Positions 1 through 8,335 of a stretch of DNA of 9,499 nucleotides are shown one piece after another (positions within the stretch are counted from its first letter, which is position 1; each line of letters opens with the position of its first letter). The notes beneath the pieces were generated by a model, which saw nothing but the letters and a program-made list of their open reading frames with translations, had not been told where the DNA came from and searched no databases. Source of the DNA: Candidatus Faecalibacterium faecipullorum (GTDB lineage Bacteria > Bacillota > Clostridia > Oscillospirales > Ruminococcaceae). The translations under genes were made by a program, and so were the position numbers. Location: assembly GCA_019118985.1 (NCBI GenBank), contig DWXX01000138.1, forward strand, positions 1 to 9,499, given 5' to 3'.

Positions 1-639
1 GCCCTGGTGGGCGGCGAGACCGCCGAGATGCCCGGCTTCTACCCCGAGGACGAGTACGACCTGGCCGGCTTTACGGTGGGCGTGGTGGACAAGAGCAAGA
101 TCCTCGACAACAACACCATGCAGCCGGGGGACGTCATCCTGGCGCTGCCCTCGTCGGGGGTGCACTCCAACGGCTTCTCGCTGGTGCGCAAGGTCTTTGA
201 CCTGGAAAACCACCCCGAGGTCCTGCAGGAAAAGCCGGCCGAACTGGACGGCCGCACCCTGGGCGAGGCCCTGCTGGCCCCCACCAAGATCTATGTCAAG
301 CCGGTGCTGGCCGTCCTCGAGCAGGTGGCGGTGCGGGGCATCTCCCACATCACCGGCGGCGGCTTTTACGAGAATATCCCCCGCAGCCTGAAGAAGGGCT
401 GCTGCGCCCGCATCCAAAAGAGCGGCGTGCGCACCCCCGCCCTCTTCGGCCTGCTGCAGAAGGCGGGCAATATCCCCGAGCGGGATATGTTCAACACCTT
501 CAACATGGGCGTGGGGATGATCCTGACCGTCCCCGCCGACCAGGCGGACAAGGCCCTCGACATCCTGCACGCAAACGGTGAGCCGGGCGCCTACCGCCTG
601 GGCGTCATCGCCGAAGGCGAGGGGGTCGAACTGTGGTAA
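1..639 (+). CDS. purM: Phosphoribosylformylglycinamidine cyclo-ligase (AIR synthetase), 5'-truncated
   Basis: PurM performs the ATP-dependent ring closure of FGAM to 5-aminoimidazole ribonucleotide (AIR), step 5 of purine synthesis, as a cytosolic homodimer. The reading frame is open from the first base of the window to TAA at 637-639, giving the last 212 residues. Full-length family members have about 340-350 residues, so roughly the first 130, including the N-terminal part of the ATP-binding domain, lie outside. Visible family motifs are ALVGGETAEMPGFY at the left edge, the GVHSNGFSLVRK segment (near residue 58), ITGGGFYENIPR (near residue 117) and FNMGVGMIL (near residue 165). A GTG at base 7 is an internal valine, not a start. 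The end overlaps the purN start by 7 nt, implying translational coupling. The motif content leaves no realistic alternative identification. Confidence 0.97.
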   Translation, partial: ALVGGETAEMPGFYPEDEYDLAGFTVGVVDKSKILDNNTMQPGDVILALPSSGVHSNGFSLVRKVFDLENHPEVLQEKPAELDGRTLGEALLAPTKIYVKPVLAVLEQVAVRGISHITGGGFYENIPRSLKKGCCARIQKSGVRTPALFGLLQKAGNIPERDMFNTFNMGVGMILTVPADQADKALDILHANGEPGAYRLGVIAEGEGVELW

Positions 640-1229
640 AGATCGCGGTGCTGGTCTCGGGCGGCGGGACCAATCTGCAGGCGCTGCTGGACAGCGAGGC
701 CCGGGGCGAGAACCCCGCCGGCAAGATCACCCTGGTGGTGGCCTCGAAGCCGGGGGTCTACGCCCTCGAGCGGGCCGCCAAAGCCGGGGTGGAAAGCTGC
801 GTGGTCAGCCGCAAAGACTACGCAAAGCCGGAGGACTTCGACGCCGCCCTGCTGGATGTGCTGCAAAGCCATGACATCGGCCTGGTGGTGCTGGCGGGCT
901 TTCTGTCGGTGCTGGGGCCGAGCGTGGTGGCGGCTTACCCCCGCCGGATCCTGAACGTACACCCGGCACTCATCCCCGCCTTCTGCGGGCCGGGGATGTA
1001 CGGGCTGCGGCCCCACCAGGCCGCGTTGGCCCGGGGGTGCAAGGTGACCGGGGCCACCGTCCACTTTGTCAACGAGGAGTGCGACGGCGGGCCCATCCTG
1101 CTGCAGAAAGCGGTGGACATCCTGCCCGGCGACACCCCCGAAACGCTGCAAAAGCGTGTGATGGCCGAGGCGGAGTGGCAGCTGCTGCCCAAAGCGGTGG
1201 CCATGGTCTGCAGCGGCGAGATCGTCTGA
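633..1229 (+). CDS. purN: Phosphoribosylglycinamide formyltransferase (GAR transformylase, folate-dependent)
   Basis: PurN transfers the formyl group of 10-formyl-tetrahydrofolate to GAR to make FGAR (step 3), in the cytosol. The 198-residue product has the usual family length. The N-terminal phosphate-binding loop SGGGTNLQ is at residues 9-16. The catalytic Asn and His lie in ILNVHPALIPAF (N108, H110), and the catalytic Asp is D151 in HFVNEECDGGPIL. All three expected catalytic residues (Asn-His-Asp, as in E. coli PurN) are present. After the catalytic His the segment reads AFCGPGMYGLRPHQAAL instead of the E. coli-like PGLHTH version; I know this variant from clostridial PurN. The start is GTG at 633, inside the purM end (GTGGTAA contains both the start and the purM stop). 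A GAGGGGG run at 619-625 is 7 nt upstream and can serve as ribosome binding site. No other start keeps the N-terminal strand intact. Confidence 0.97.
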   Translation: MVKIAVLVSGGGTNLQALLDSEARGENPAGKITLVVASKPGVYALERAAKAGVESCVVSRKDYAKPEDFDAALLDVLQSHDIGLVVLAGFLSVLGPSVVAAYPRRILNVHPALIPAFCGPGMYGLRPHQAALARGCKVTGATVHFVNEECDGGPILLQKAVDILPGDTPETLQKRVMAEAEWQLLPKAVAMVCSGEIV

Positions 1230-1256
1230 GCGGCCCCGAACGCAAACCGGAGAAAT

Positions 1257-1263
1257 GGGAGGA
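1257..1263 (+). promoter_or_regulatory. Ribosome binding site that fixes the IMP cyclohydrolase start
   Basis: GGGAGGA lies 4 nt before ATG 1268. The same frame is open for a further 230 bases upstream inside purN, so this site and the start of family similarity (MEKIDLNAYL...) decide in favour of ATG 1268. Confidence 0.8.
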
Positions 1264-1267
1264 TCGT

Positions 1268-2038
1268 ATGGAAAAGATCGACTTGAACGCATACCTTGCC
1301 GGCAACGAGTACCCCGGCCGGGGCATCGCCATCGCCAAGGCCCCCGACGGCCGGCAGATCTTCATCGGCTACTTCATCATGGGGCGCAGCGCCAACAGCC
1401 GCAACCGCGTCTTTGACCCGCTGCCCGAGCGGGGGGGCATCTGCACCATGGCGGCCGACCCCGCCAAGCTCGAGGACCCCAGCCTGATCATCTACAACCC
1501 GGTGCTGACCCTCGGCACCACCCACATCGTCACCAACGGCGACCAGACCGACACCATCTACGACGGGATGTGCCGCGGGCTGAGCTTTGCCGACGCGCTG
1601 CGCACCCGCACCTTTGAGCCGGACGGCCCCAACTGGACCCCCCGCATCTCGGCGGCGGTCTACGCCGACGGCAGCTACCAGATGAGCATCCTCAAGTCGG
1701 CCGACGGCAACGGCGAGAGCGTCCACCGCTACTTCTTCGATTACCCCCAGCCGGTGGCGGGGGAGGGGCACTTCATCAGCACCTACAAGTGCAACGGCAG
1801 CCCCATCCCCAGCTTTGAGGGCGAGCCGCTCCGCTTCGCCTGCCCCCGCACCGTCGGCGACTTTGCCCGCGGCATCTGGGAGAGCCTGAACCCGGACAAC
1901 AAGGTCAGCTTCTTCGCCCGGGTCATCGACCTGGAAAGCGGGGAGAGCGGCGATCTGATCTACAACAAATACCAGGCGGCGGAAAGTTCCCTCGACGACC
2001 CTGAGGAGCCGCCCCTGCTGCCCGAGGAAATGGAATAA
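1268..2038 (+). CDS. purO: Stand-alone IMP cyclohydrolase, PurO type
   Basis: This enzyme closes the second purine ring: FAICAR to IMP plus water, the last step of the pathway. The 256-residue protein is not related to the MGS-like cyclohydrolase half of ordinary bifunctional PurH. It belongs to the family first described as archaeal PurO (IMP_cyclohyd, Ntn-hydrolase-like fold), widely found in Clostridia. Recognisable segments are the N-terminal YPGRGI (residues 15-20), YFIMGRSANSRNRVF (35-49), KLEDPSLIIYNP (67-78), the very conserved NGDQTDTIYDG (90-100) and FEGEPLRF (183-190). A proline- and acid-rich tail (from about residue 237 to the end) extends past the domain. There are no membrane segments or signal peptide. 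It sits 38 nt after purN and 13 nt before the AICAR transformylase, the enzyme that makes its substrate, which strongly supports the assignment. Function is inferred from family and context; the symbol purO follows the archaeal name, and some annotations say only 'IMP cyclohydrolase'. Confidence 0.92.
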   Translation: MEKIDLNAYLAGNEYPGRGIAIAKAPDGRQIFIGYFIMGRSANSRNRVFDPLPERGGICTMAADPAKLEDPSLIIYNPVLTLGTTHIVTNGDQTDTIYDGMCRGLSFADALRTRTFEPDGPNWTPRISAAVYADGSYQMSILKSADGNGESVHRYFFDYPQPVAGEGHFISTYKCNGSPIPSFEGEPLRFACPRTVGDFARGIWESLNPDNKVSFFARVIDLESGESGDLIYNKYQAAESSLDDPEEPPLLPEEME

Positions 2039-2043
2039 GGAGG
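2037..2043 (+). promoter_or_regulatory. Ribosome binding site of the AICAR transformylase, overlapping the purO stop
   Basis: A perfect AAGGAGG lies 8 nt before ATG 2052. Its first two bases are the last two of the purO TAA (2036-2038), so ribosomes finishing purO end on the next initiation site. This is a typical coupling arrangement. Confidence 0.85.
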
Positions 2044-2051
2044 TACCTGCC

Positions 2052-3233
2052 ATGAATGAAATCGCCCTGAAGTACGGCTGCAACCCCAACCAGAAGCCCA
2101 GCCGCATCTATATGGAGAACGGCGGCGAGCTGCCAGTCACCGTCCTGAACGGCAAGCCGGGGTATATCAACTTCCTGGACGCCCTCAACTCGATCCAGCT
2201 GGTGTTCGAGCTCAAGAAGGCCCTGGGCATGCCGGCGGCGGCCTCCTTCAAGCACGTCTCGCCGGCCGGCGCGGCCATCGGCCTGCCCCTGACCGACGTC
2301 GAGCGGCAGATGTACCACGTCGCCCCCGATATGCCCCTGAGCCCCCTGGCCTGCGCCTACGCCCGGGCCCGCGGGGCCGACCGCATGTCCTCCTTCGGCG
2401 ACTGGATCGCCCTGAGCGACGTCTGCGACCTGCCCACCGCCAAGCTGATCCAGCACGAGGTGTCGGACGGCATCATCGCCCCCGGCTATGAGCCCGAGGC
2501 CCTGGCCGTCCTGGCCGGCAAAAAGAAGGGCAACTACAACGTGGTGGCCATCGACCCGGCCTACCGCCCCGCCCCCATCGAGCGCAAGCAGGTCTACGGC
2601 ATCACCTTTGAGCAGGGCCGCAATGAGCTGGAGATCAACGCCGACACCATGCTCTCGAACTTCGTCACTGAGAACAAGGCGGTGACCGAAGGGCAGAAGC
2701 GCGACCTCATCATCAGCCTGATCACCCTCAAGTACACCCAGTCCAACAGTGTCTGCTACGTCTCGGGCGGGCAGACCATCGGGGTGGGCGCCGGCCAGCA
2801 GAGCCGCATCCACTGCACCCGTCTGGCCGGCCAGAAGGCCGACAACTGGCAGTTGCGGCACATGGACAAGGTGCTCGGCCTGCCCTTCCGCGACGATGTG
2901 ACCAAGCCCAACCGCGACAACGCCATCGACGTCTACATCGGCGACACCCCCGAGGACGTCATCGGCGACGACGTCTGGGCCGAGACCTTCACCCGCCAGC
3001 CCGAGCCCCTGACCGCCGAGGAGAAGAAAGCCTACCTCAGTCAGGTCACCGGGGTCTGCCTTGGGTCGGACGCCTTCTTCCCCTTTGGGGACAACATCGA
3101 GCGGGCCCGCCGCAGCGGCGTCACCGCCATCGTCCAGCCGGGCGGCTCCATCCGGGATCAGCAGGTGATCGATACCTGCAACAAGTACGGCATCGCCATG
3201 GCCTTCTGCGGCGTGCGGCTGTTCCATCACTGA
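2052..3233 (+). CDS. purH: Stand-alone AICAR formyltransferase (PurH C-terminal domain as a separate protein, eukaryote-like)
   Basis: This enzyme formylates AICAR with 10-formyl-tetrahydrofolate to FAICAR (step 9). The 393 residues correspond to the transformylase domain of bifunctional PurH/ATIC only; no MGS-like cyclohydrolase domain precedes it. It begins directly with ALKYGCNPNQ (residues 5-14). The catalytic Lys-His pair is K67-H68 in ASFKHVSPAGAA, and the catalytic Asn is N232 in KYTQSNSVCY. GAGQQSRIHCTRLAG spans 246-260, SDAFFPF 339-345, and the terminus is RLFHH. The wording of these blocks (ARARGADRMSSFGD, EVSDGIIAPGYE, QSNSVCY) matches human ATIC as I remember it, with a constant 199-residue offset (human K266/H267/N431). 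E. coli PurH has KHANPCG at the active site instead. It is coupled to the preceding cyclohydrolase, together replacing one bifunctional PurH. Some annotations give only the enzyme name, but the function is clear. Confidence 0.96.
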   Translation: MNEIALKYGCNPNQKPSRIYMENGGELPVTVLNGKPGYINFLDALNSIQLVFELKKALGMPAAASFKHVSPAGAAIGLPLTDVERQMYHVAPDMPLSPLACAYARARGADRMSSFGDWIALSDVCDLPTAKLIQHEVSDGIIAPGYEPEALAVLAGKKKGNYNVVAIDPAYRPAPIERKQVYGITFEQGRNELEINADTMLSNFVTENKAVTEGQKRDLIISLITLKYTQSNSVCYVSGGQTIGVGAGQQSRIHCTRLAGQKADNWQLRHMDKVLGLPFRDDVTKPNRDNAIDVYIGDTPEDVIGDDVWAETFTRQPEPLTAEEKKAYLSQVTGVCLGSDAFFPFGDNIERARRSGVTAIVQPGGSIRDQQVIDTCNKYGIAMAFCGVRLFHH

Positions 3234-3273
3234 GCGCATTCGTTTTGATAAGGACAGGAAGGGGAGGACTGCT

Positions 3274-4563
<1,290 letters not shown>

Positions 4564-4572
<9 letters not shown>

Positions 4573-4593
4573 CAACGGGTTAAAACGGGTACA
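4564..4593 (+). repeat. Three tandem 10-bp units across the purD stop codon
   Basis: The 7-mer AACGGGT is repeated exactly three times at 10-base spacing, starting at 4564, 4574 and 4584. The full units are AACGGGTAAC, AACGGGTTAA and AACGGGTACA. The first unit contains the last purD codons and the TAA stop (4570-4572); the other two lie in the 54-nt purD-purL gap. Function is unknown; slipped-strand duplication of the stop-codon region is the simplest explanation. Confidence 0.85.
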
Positions 4594-4612
4594 TGAACAA
4601 GCGTATCACCAC

Positions 4613-4618
4613 AAGGAG
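4613..4618 (+). promoter_or_regulatory. Ribosome binding site of purL
   Basis: AAGGAG lies 8 nt before ATG 4627. A nearer ATG at 4619 touches the site with no spacer and opens only a 9-residue frame, so 4627 is the start. Confidence 0.8.
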
Positions 4619-4626
4619 ATGAGCCC

Positions 4627-7600
4627 ATGGTATACAGGATCTATGTAGAGAAAAAGCCGGGCTTCGACGGCGAGGCCCGCCAGCTGCAAAACGAGCTGAC
4701 CAGCCTTTTGGGCATCGGCGGGCTGACCGGCCTGCGGCTGCTCAACCGCTACGACGTCGAGGGCATTTCGGAACAGCTGTTCCGCCAGTGCGCCGGCACC
4801 GTCTTCAGCGAGCCGCCGGTCGACCTGACCTACGACGCCCTGCCGGCCCACGCCGGCCCGGCCTTCGCGGTGGAGTATCTGCCCGGGCAGTTCGACCAGC
4901 GGGCCGACTCGGCCGCCGAGTGCATCCAGCTCATCAGCCAGGGCGAGCGGCCGCTGGTCCGCTCGGCCCGGGTCTACCTGCTGGAGGGCGATGTGACCGC
5001 CGCCCAGCTGGAAGAGATCAAAAAGTATGTCATCAACCCGGTGGAAGCCCGCGAGGCGTCGCTGGATACCCGCGCCACCCTGCAGATGACCTACGCCGCC
5101 CCCGCCCCGGTGGCGGTGCTGGACGGCTTTGGTCAGCTGGACGAGGCCGGCCTGCGGGACTTTATGGCAAAGCAGGGCCTCGCCATGGACTACGGCGACA
5201 TCAGGTTCTGCCAGGAGTACTTCCGCTCTGAGCGGCGGGACCCCACCATCACCGAGATCAAGATGATCGACACCTACTGGTCCGACCACTGCCGCCACAC
5301 CACCTTCGGCACCATCCTGGACGAGGTGCAGATCGACGACGAGGTGGTGCAGGCCGCCTTCGACCGGTACATGGCTCTGCGGCGGGAGACCGGCCGCGAC
5401 GCCAAGCCCCGCTGCCTGATGGATGTCGCCACCATCGGGGCCAAGGCGCTGAAAGAGCGCGGCGTCCTGACCGGCCTTGACGAGAGCGACGAGATCAACG
5501 CCTGCACCGTCAAGATCAAGTGCGACGTCGACGGCGAGGAGCAGGACTGGCTGTTCCTGTTCAAGAACGAGACCCACAACCACCCCACCGAGATCGAGCC
5601 CTTCGGCGGGGCGGCCACCTGCATCGGCGGCGCCATCCGGGACCCGCTGTCCGGCCGCAGCTACGTCTACCAGGCCATGCGTGTGACCGGCGCGGGGGAC
5701 CCCCTCGTCCCGGTCGGCGAGACGCTGCCTGGCAAGCTGCCGCAGCGCAAGCTGGTGACCACCGCCGCCGCCGGCTATTCCTCCTACGGCAACCAGATCG
5801 GCCTGGCCACCGGGCAGGTGGATGAGATCTACCACCCCGGCTATGTGGCCAAGCGGATGGAGATCGGCGCGGTGGTGGGCGCCACCCCGGCCTCCCACGT
5901 CCGGCGGGAGTGCCCCGCCCCCGGCGACGTCATCGTCCTGCTGGGCGGCCGCACCGGCCGGGACGGCATCGGCGGCGCGACCGGCTCGTCCAAAGCGCAC
6001 AACCACGAGAGCCTCGAGCACTGCGGCGCCGAGGTGCAGAAGGGCAACCCCCCCATCGAGCGCAAGCTGCAGCGGCTGTTCCGGCGGGAGGACGCCTGCC
6101 GGATGATCAAGCGCTGCAACGACTTCGGCGCGGGCGGCGTGTCGGTGGCCATCGGCGAGCTGGCCGACGGGCTGTTCATCGACCTGAACAAGGTCACCAA
6201 GAAGTACGAGGGCCTGGACGGCACCGAACTGGCCATCAGCGAGAGCCAGGAGCGCATGGCGGTGGCCCTCGCCCCCGAAGACGTCGACAAGTTCATCGCC
6301 CTGGCCGAGGAGGAAAACCTGGAGGCCACCCCCGTCGCCGCCGTCACCGAAGAAAAGCGGCTCAAGATGGTCTGGAACGGCGCGACCATCGTCGACATCA
6401 GCCGGGACTTCCTCAACTCCAACGGCGCTGAAAAGCACCAGAAGGCCCACATCAAGAAGGGCGCCGCCTGGCGTCCGCAGTGGGCCGGCGCCACCTTCGG
6501 CGAGCAGATGAAGAATATGGTGGGCGATCTGAACGTCTGCAGCAAGAAGGGCCTGAGCGAGCGGTTCGACTCCACCATCGGGGCGGCCACCGTCCTGATG
6601 CCCTTCGGCGGCAGCTACCAGCTGACCCCCCAGATGGCCATGGCGGCCAAGCTGCCGGTGGACGGCGAGACCACCACCTGCTCGGGGATGGCCTGGGGCT
6701 ACAACCCCTACCTGACCAGCGCCGACCCCTACAAGGGCGCCATGCTGGCGGTGGTGGACAGCGTCACCAAGCTGGTGGCCGCCGGCTTCCGGTATGAGGA
6801 CGCCTACCTGACCTTCCAGGAATACTTCGAGCGTCTGGGCGACAAGCCCGAGCGCTGGGGCAAGCCGCTGGCCGCCCTGCTGGGCGCGCTGGACGCCCAG
6901 ATGGGCCTCGGCATCGCCTCCATCGGCGGCAAGGACAGCATGTCCGGCTCCTTTGAAGACCTCGACGTCCCGCCGACGCTGGTGTCCTTCGCCACCGCCA
7001 TCGGCAAGACCCACCGGGTGGTCTCGACCGAGTTCAAGAAGAGCCACAGCTCGGTGGTGCTGCTCCGCCCCTTCTACAAGGAGGACGGCGTCACCCCGAA
7101 CTTTGCCTCCCTGCAGTCCAACTATTACATCGCCGAGCAGATGATGGAAAAGGGGATCGTCCTCTCGGCGTCGGCGGTGGGCTACGGCGGCATCGCCGAG
7201 GCGCTGTTCAAGATGGGCCTGGGCAACCGCGTCGGCTTCCAGATGATCGCCGACATGACCCCTGAGGAGATGTTCGAGCCCGCCTACGGCTCGCTGGTGC
7301 TGGAGATCGCCACCGGCGCGCCGGCCGGCAAGCTGCTGGGCGTCACCGTCCGGGATTACACCTTCACCGCCTGCGGCGAGACGCTGGACAGCGCCGCCCT
7401 GCAGGAGATCTGGGAGGCAAAGCTCGAGCCGGTCTACCCCTACCGCGCCGCCGGCCCCGAGGTCGAGGCTGTGTCGGGCCGCATCGACCCGCCCGCCGCC
7501 CCCAAAGTCGGTGTGGCAAAGCCGAAGGTGGTCATCCCGGTATTCCCCGGCACCAACTGCGAGTACGACACCGCCCGGGCTTTCCGCGCCGCCGGGGCTG

Positions 7601-8319
7601 AGCCGGAGGTGCTGGTCATCCGCAACCTGACCCCCGCCGACGTCACCGCCAGCTGCGAAGCGCTGGTCAAAGCCATCGACGGCGCGCAGATGGTCATGCT
7701 GCCCGGCGGCTTCTCGGGCGGCGACGAGCCGGACGGCAGCGCCAAGTTCATCGCCTCCTTCTTCCGCTCGCCGGCGGTCACCGAGGCGGTGCGCCGGCTG
7801 CTGTTCCAGCGGGACGGCCTGATGCTGGGCATCTGCAACGGCTTCCAGGCGCTGATCAAGCTGGGCCTTGTCCCCTACGGCGACATCCGGCCCATCACCG
7901 CCGGCGACCCCACCCTGACCTTCAACACCATCGGCCGGCACCAGAGCATGCTGGTCCGCACCCGGGTGGCCTCCACCGGCAGCCCCTGGCTCAGCCGCTG
8001 CGAGCCGGGCGACGAACACCTGGTCGCCATCAGCCACGGCGAGGGCCGCTTCGTCGCGCCGCAGCCGGTGCTCGAACAGCTTGCCGCCAACGGGCAGATC
8101 GCCACCCAGTACATCGACCTGGACGGCAGGCCCACCATGGACCTGCGCTACAACCCCAACGGCTCGATGCTGGCCATCGAGGGCATCACCAGCCCCGACG
8201 GGCGCATCCTGGGCAAGATGGGCCACTCGGAGCGCCGGGGCGACCGCCTGTACGAGAACGTCTCGGGCGACAAGTTCCAGCCCATCTTCGAGGGCGGCGT
8301 CGACTACTTCAAGATCTGA
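4627..8319 (+). CDS. purL: Phosphoribosylformylglycinamidine synthase, single-chain (FGAM synthase with fused glutaminase)
   Basis: PurL converts FGAR, glutamine and ATP to FGAM (step 4); ammonia released by the glutaminase domain is channelled to the synthetase. The protein has 1230 residues. Order: PurS-like N-terminal domain (about 1-145); linker ending in TYWSDHCRHTTF (about 216-227, probable catalytic His in the HCRH segment); two-lobed synthetase with NETHNHPTEIEPFGGAAT (from 314), GGRTGRDGIGGATGSS (from about 440), NDFGAGGVSVAIGELADG (from 498) and IGGKDSMSGS (766-775); then a class I glutaminase from about 967, opening with VFPGTNCEYD. The glutaminase nucleophile is C1070 in GICNGFQ, with H1200 and E1202 (GHSER) completing the triad, so it appears active. 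Length and wording fit the one-piece form of Clostridia, streptococci and bifidobacteria (clade II), shorter than E. coli PurL (about 1295) and unlike Bacillus, where PurS, PurQ and PurL are separate. No frameshift is seen over the 3.7 kb. Confidence 0.98.
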   Translation: MVYRIYVEKKPGFDGEARQLQNELTSLLGIGGLTGLRLLNRYDVEGISEQLFRQCAGTVFSEPPVDLTYDALPAHAGPAFAVEYLPGQFDQRADSAAECIQLISQGERPLVRSARVYLLEGDVTAAQLEEIKKYVINPVEAREASLDTRATLQMTYAAPAPVAVLDGFGQLDEAGLRDFMAKQGLAMDYGDIRFCQEYFRSERRDPTITEIKMIDTYWSDHCRHTTFGTILDEVQIDDEVVQAAFDRYMALRRETGRDAKPRCLMDVATIGAKALKERGVLTGLDESDEINACTVKIKCDVDGEEQDWLFLFKNETHNHPTEIEPFGGAATCIGGAIRDPLSGRSYVYQAMRVTGAGDPLVPVGETLPGKLPQRKLVTTAAAGYSSYGNQIGLATGQVDEIYHPGYVAKRMEIGAVVGATPASHVRRECPAPGDVIVLLGGRTGRDGIGGATGSSKAHNHESLEHCGAEVQKGNPPIERKLQRLFRREDACRMIKRCNDFGAGGVSVAIGELADGLFIDLNKVTKKYEGLDGTELAISESQERMAVALAPEDVDKFIALAEEENLEATPVAAVTEEKRLKMVWNGATIVDISRDFLNSNGAEKHQKAHIKKGAAWRPQWAGATFGEQMKNMVGDLNVCSKKGLSERFDSTIGAATVLMPFGGSYQLTPQMAMAAKLPVDGETTTCSGMAWGYNPYLTSADPYKGAMLAVVDSVTKLVAAGFRYEDAYLTFQEYFERLGDKPERWGKPLAALLGALDAQMGLGIASIGGKDSMSGSFEDLDVPPTLVSFATAIGKTHRVVSTEFKKSHSSVVLLRPFYKEDGVTPNFASLQSNYYIAEQMMEKGIVLSASAVGYGGIAEALFKMGLGNRVGFQMIADMTPEEMFEPAYGSLVLEIATGAPAGKLLGVTVRDYTFTACGETLDSAALQEIWEAKLEPVYPYRAAGPEVEAVSGRIDPPAAPKVGVAKPKVVIPVFPGTNCEYDTARAFRAAGAEPEVLVIRNLTPADVTASCEALVKAIDGAQMVMLPGGFSGGDEPDGSAKFIASFFRSPAVTEAVRRLLFQRDGLMLGICNGFQALIKLGLVPYGDIRPITAGDPTLTFNTIGRHQSMLVRTRVASTGSPWLSRCEPGDEHLVAISHGEGRFVAPQPVLEQLAANGQIATQYIDLDGRPTMDLRYNPNGSMLAIEGITSPDGRILGKMGHSERRGDRLYENVSGDKFQPIFEGGVDYFKI

Positions 8320-8320
8320 C

Positions 8321-8326
8321 GGAGGG
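8321..8326 (+). promoter_or_regulatory. Ribosome binding site of purB
   Basis: GGAGGG begins 2 nt after the purL stop codon and lies 9 nt before ATG 8336. An ATG at 8329 is only 2 nt from the site and gives six codons before a stop, so it is unlikely to be used. Confidence 0.75.
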
Positions 8327-8335
8327 ATATGACCC

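Noticed and set aside
1037..1267. Upstream extension of the cyclohydrolase frame into purN, which would give a 333-residue protein
   Set aside because: The extension is an out-of-frame translation of purN without family similarity; ATG 1268 has its own ribosome binding site and matches the family N-terminus.
1431..1437. G7 run in the cyclohydrolase gene (and a C7 run at 6048-6054 in purL) as possible phase-variation tracts
   Set aside because: Both runs are in frame with intact proteins, are short, and are expected in such GC-rich coding DNA; housekeeping enzymes are unlikely phase-variable genes.
3234..3273. Possible internal promoter or terminator in the gap before purD
   Set aside because: Only 40 nt, mostly taken up by the ribosome binding region; no inverted repeat with a T run and no plausible -35/-10 pair.
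4619..4648. Short frame MSPWYTGSM directly after the purL ribosome binding site, possible leader peptide
   Set aside because: Its ATG touches the Shine-Dalgarno sequence with no spacer, so initiation is unlikely. It overlaps the real start and has no attenuator hairpin or codon run.
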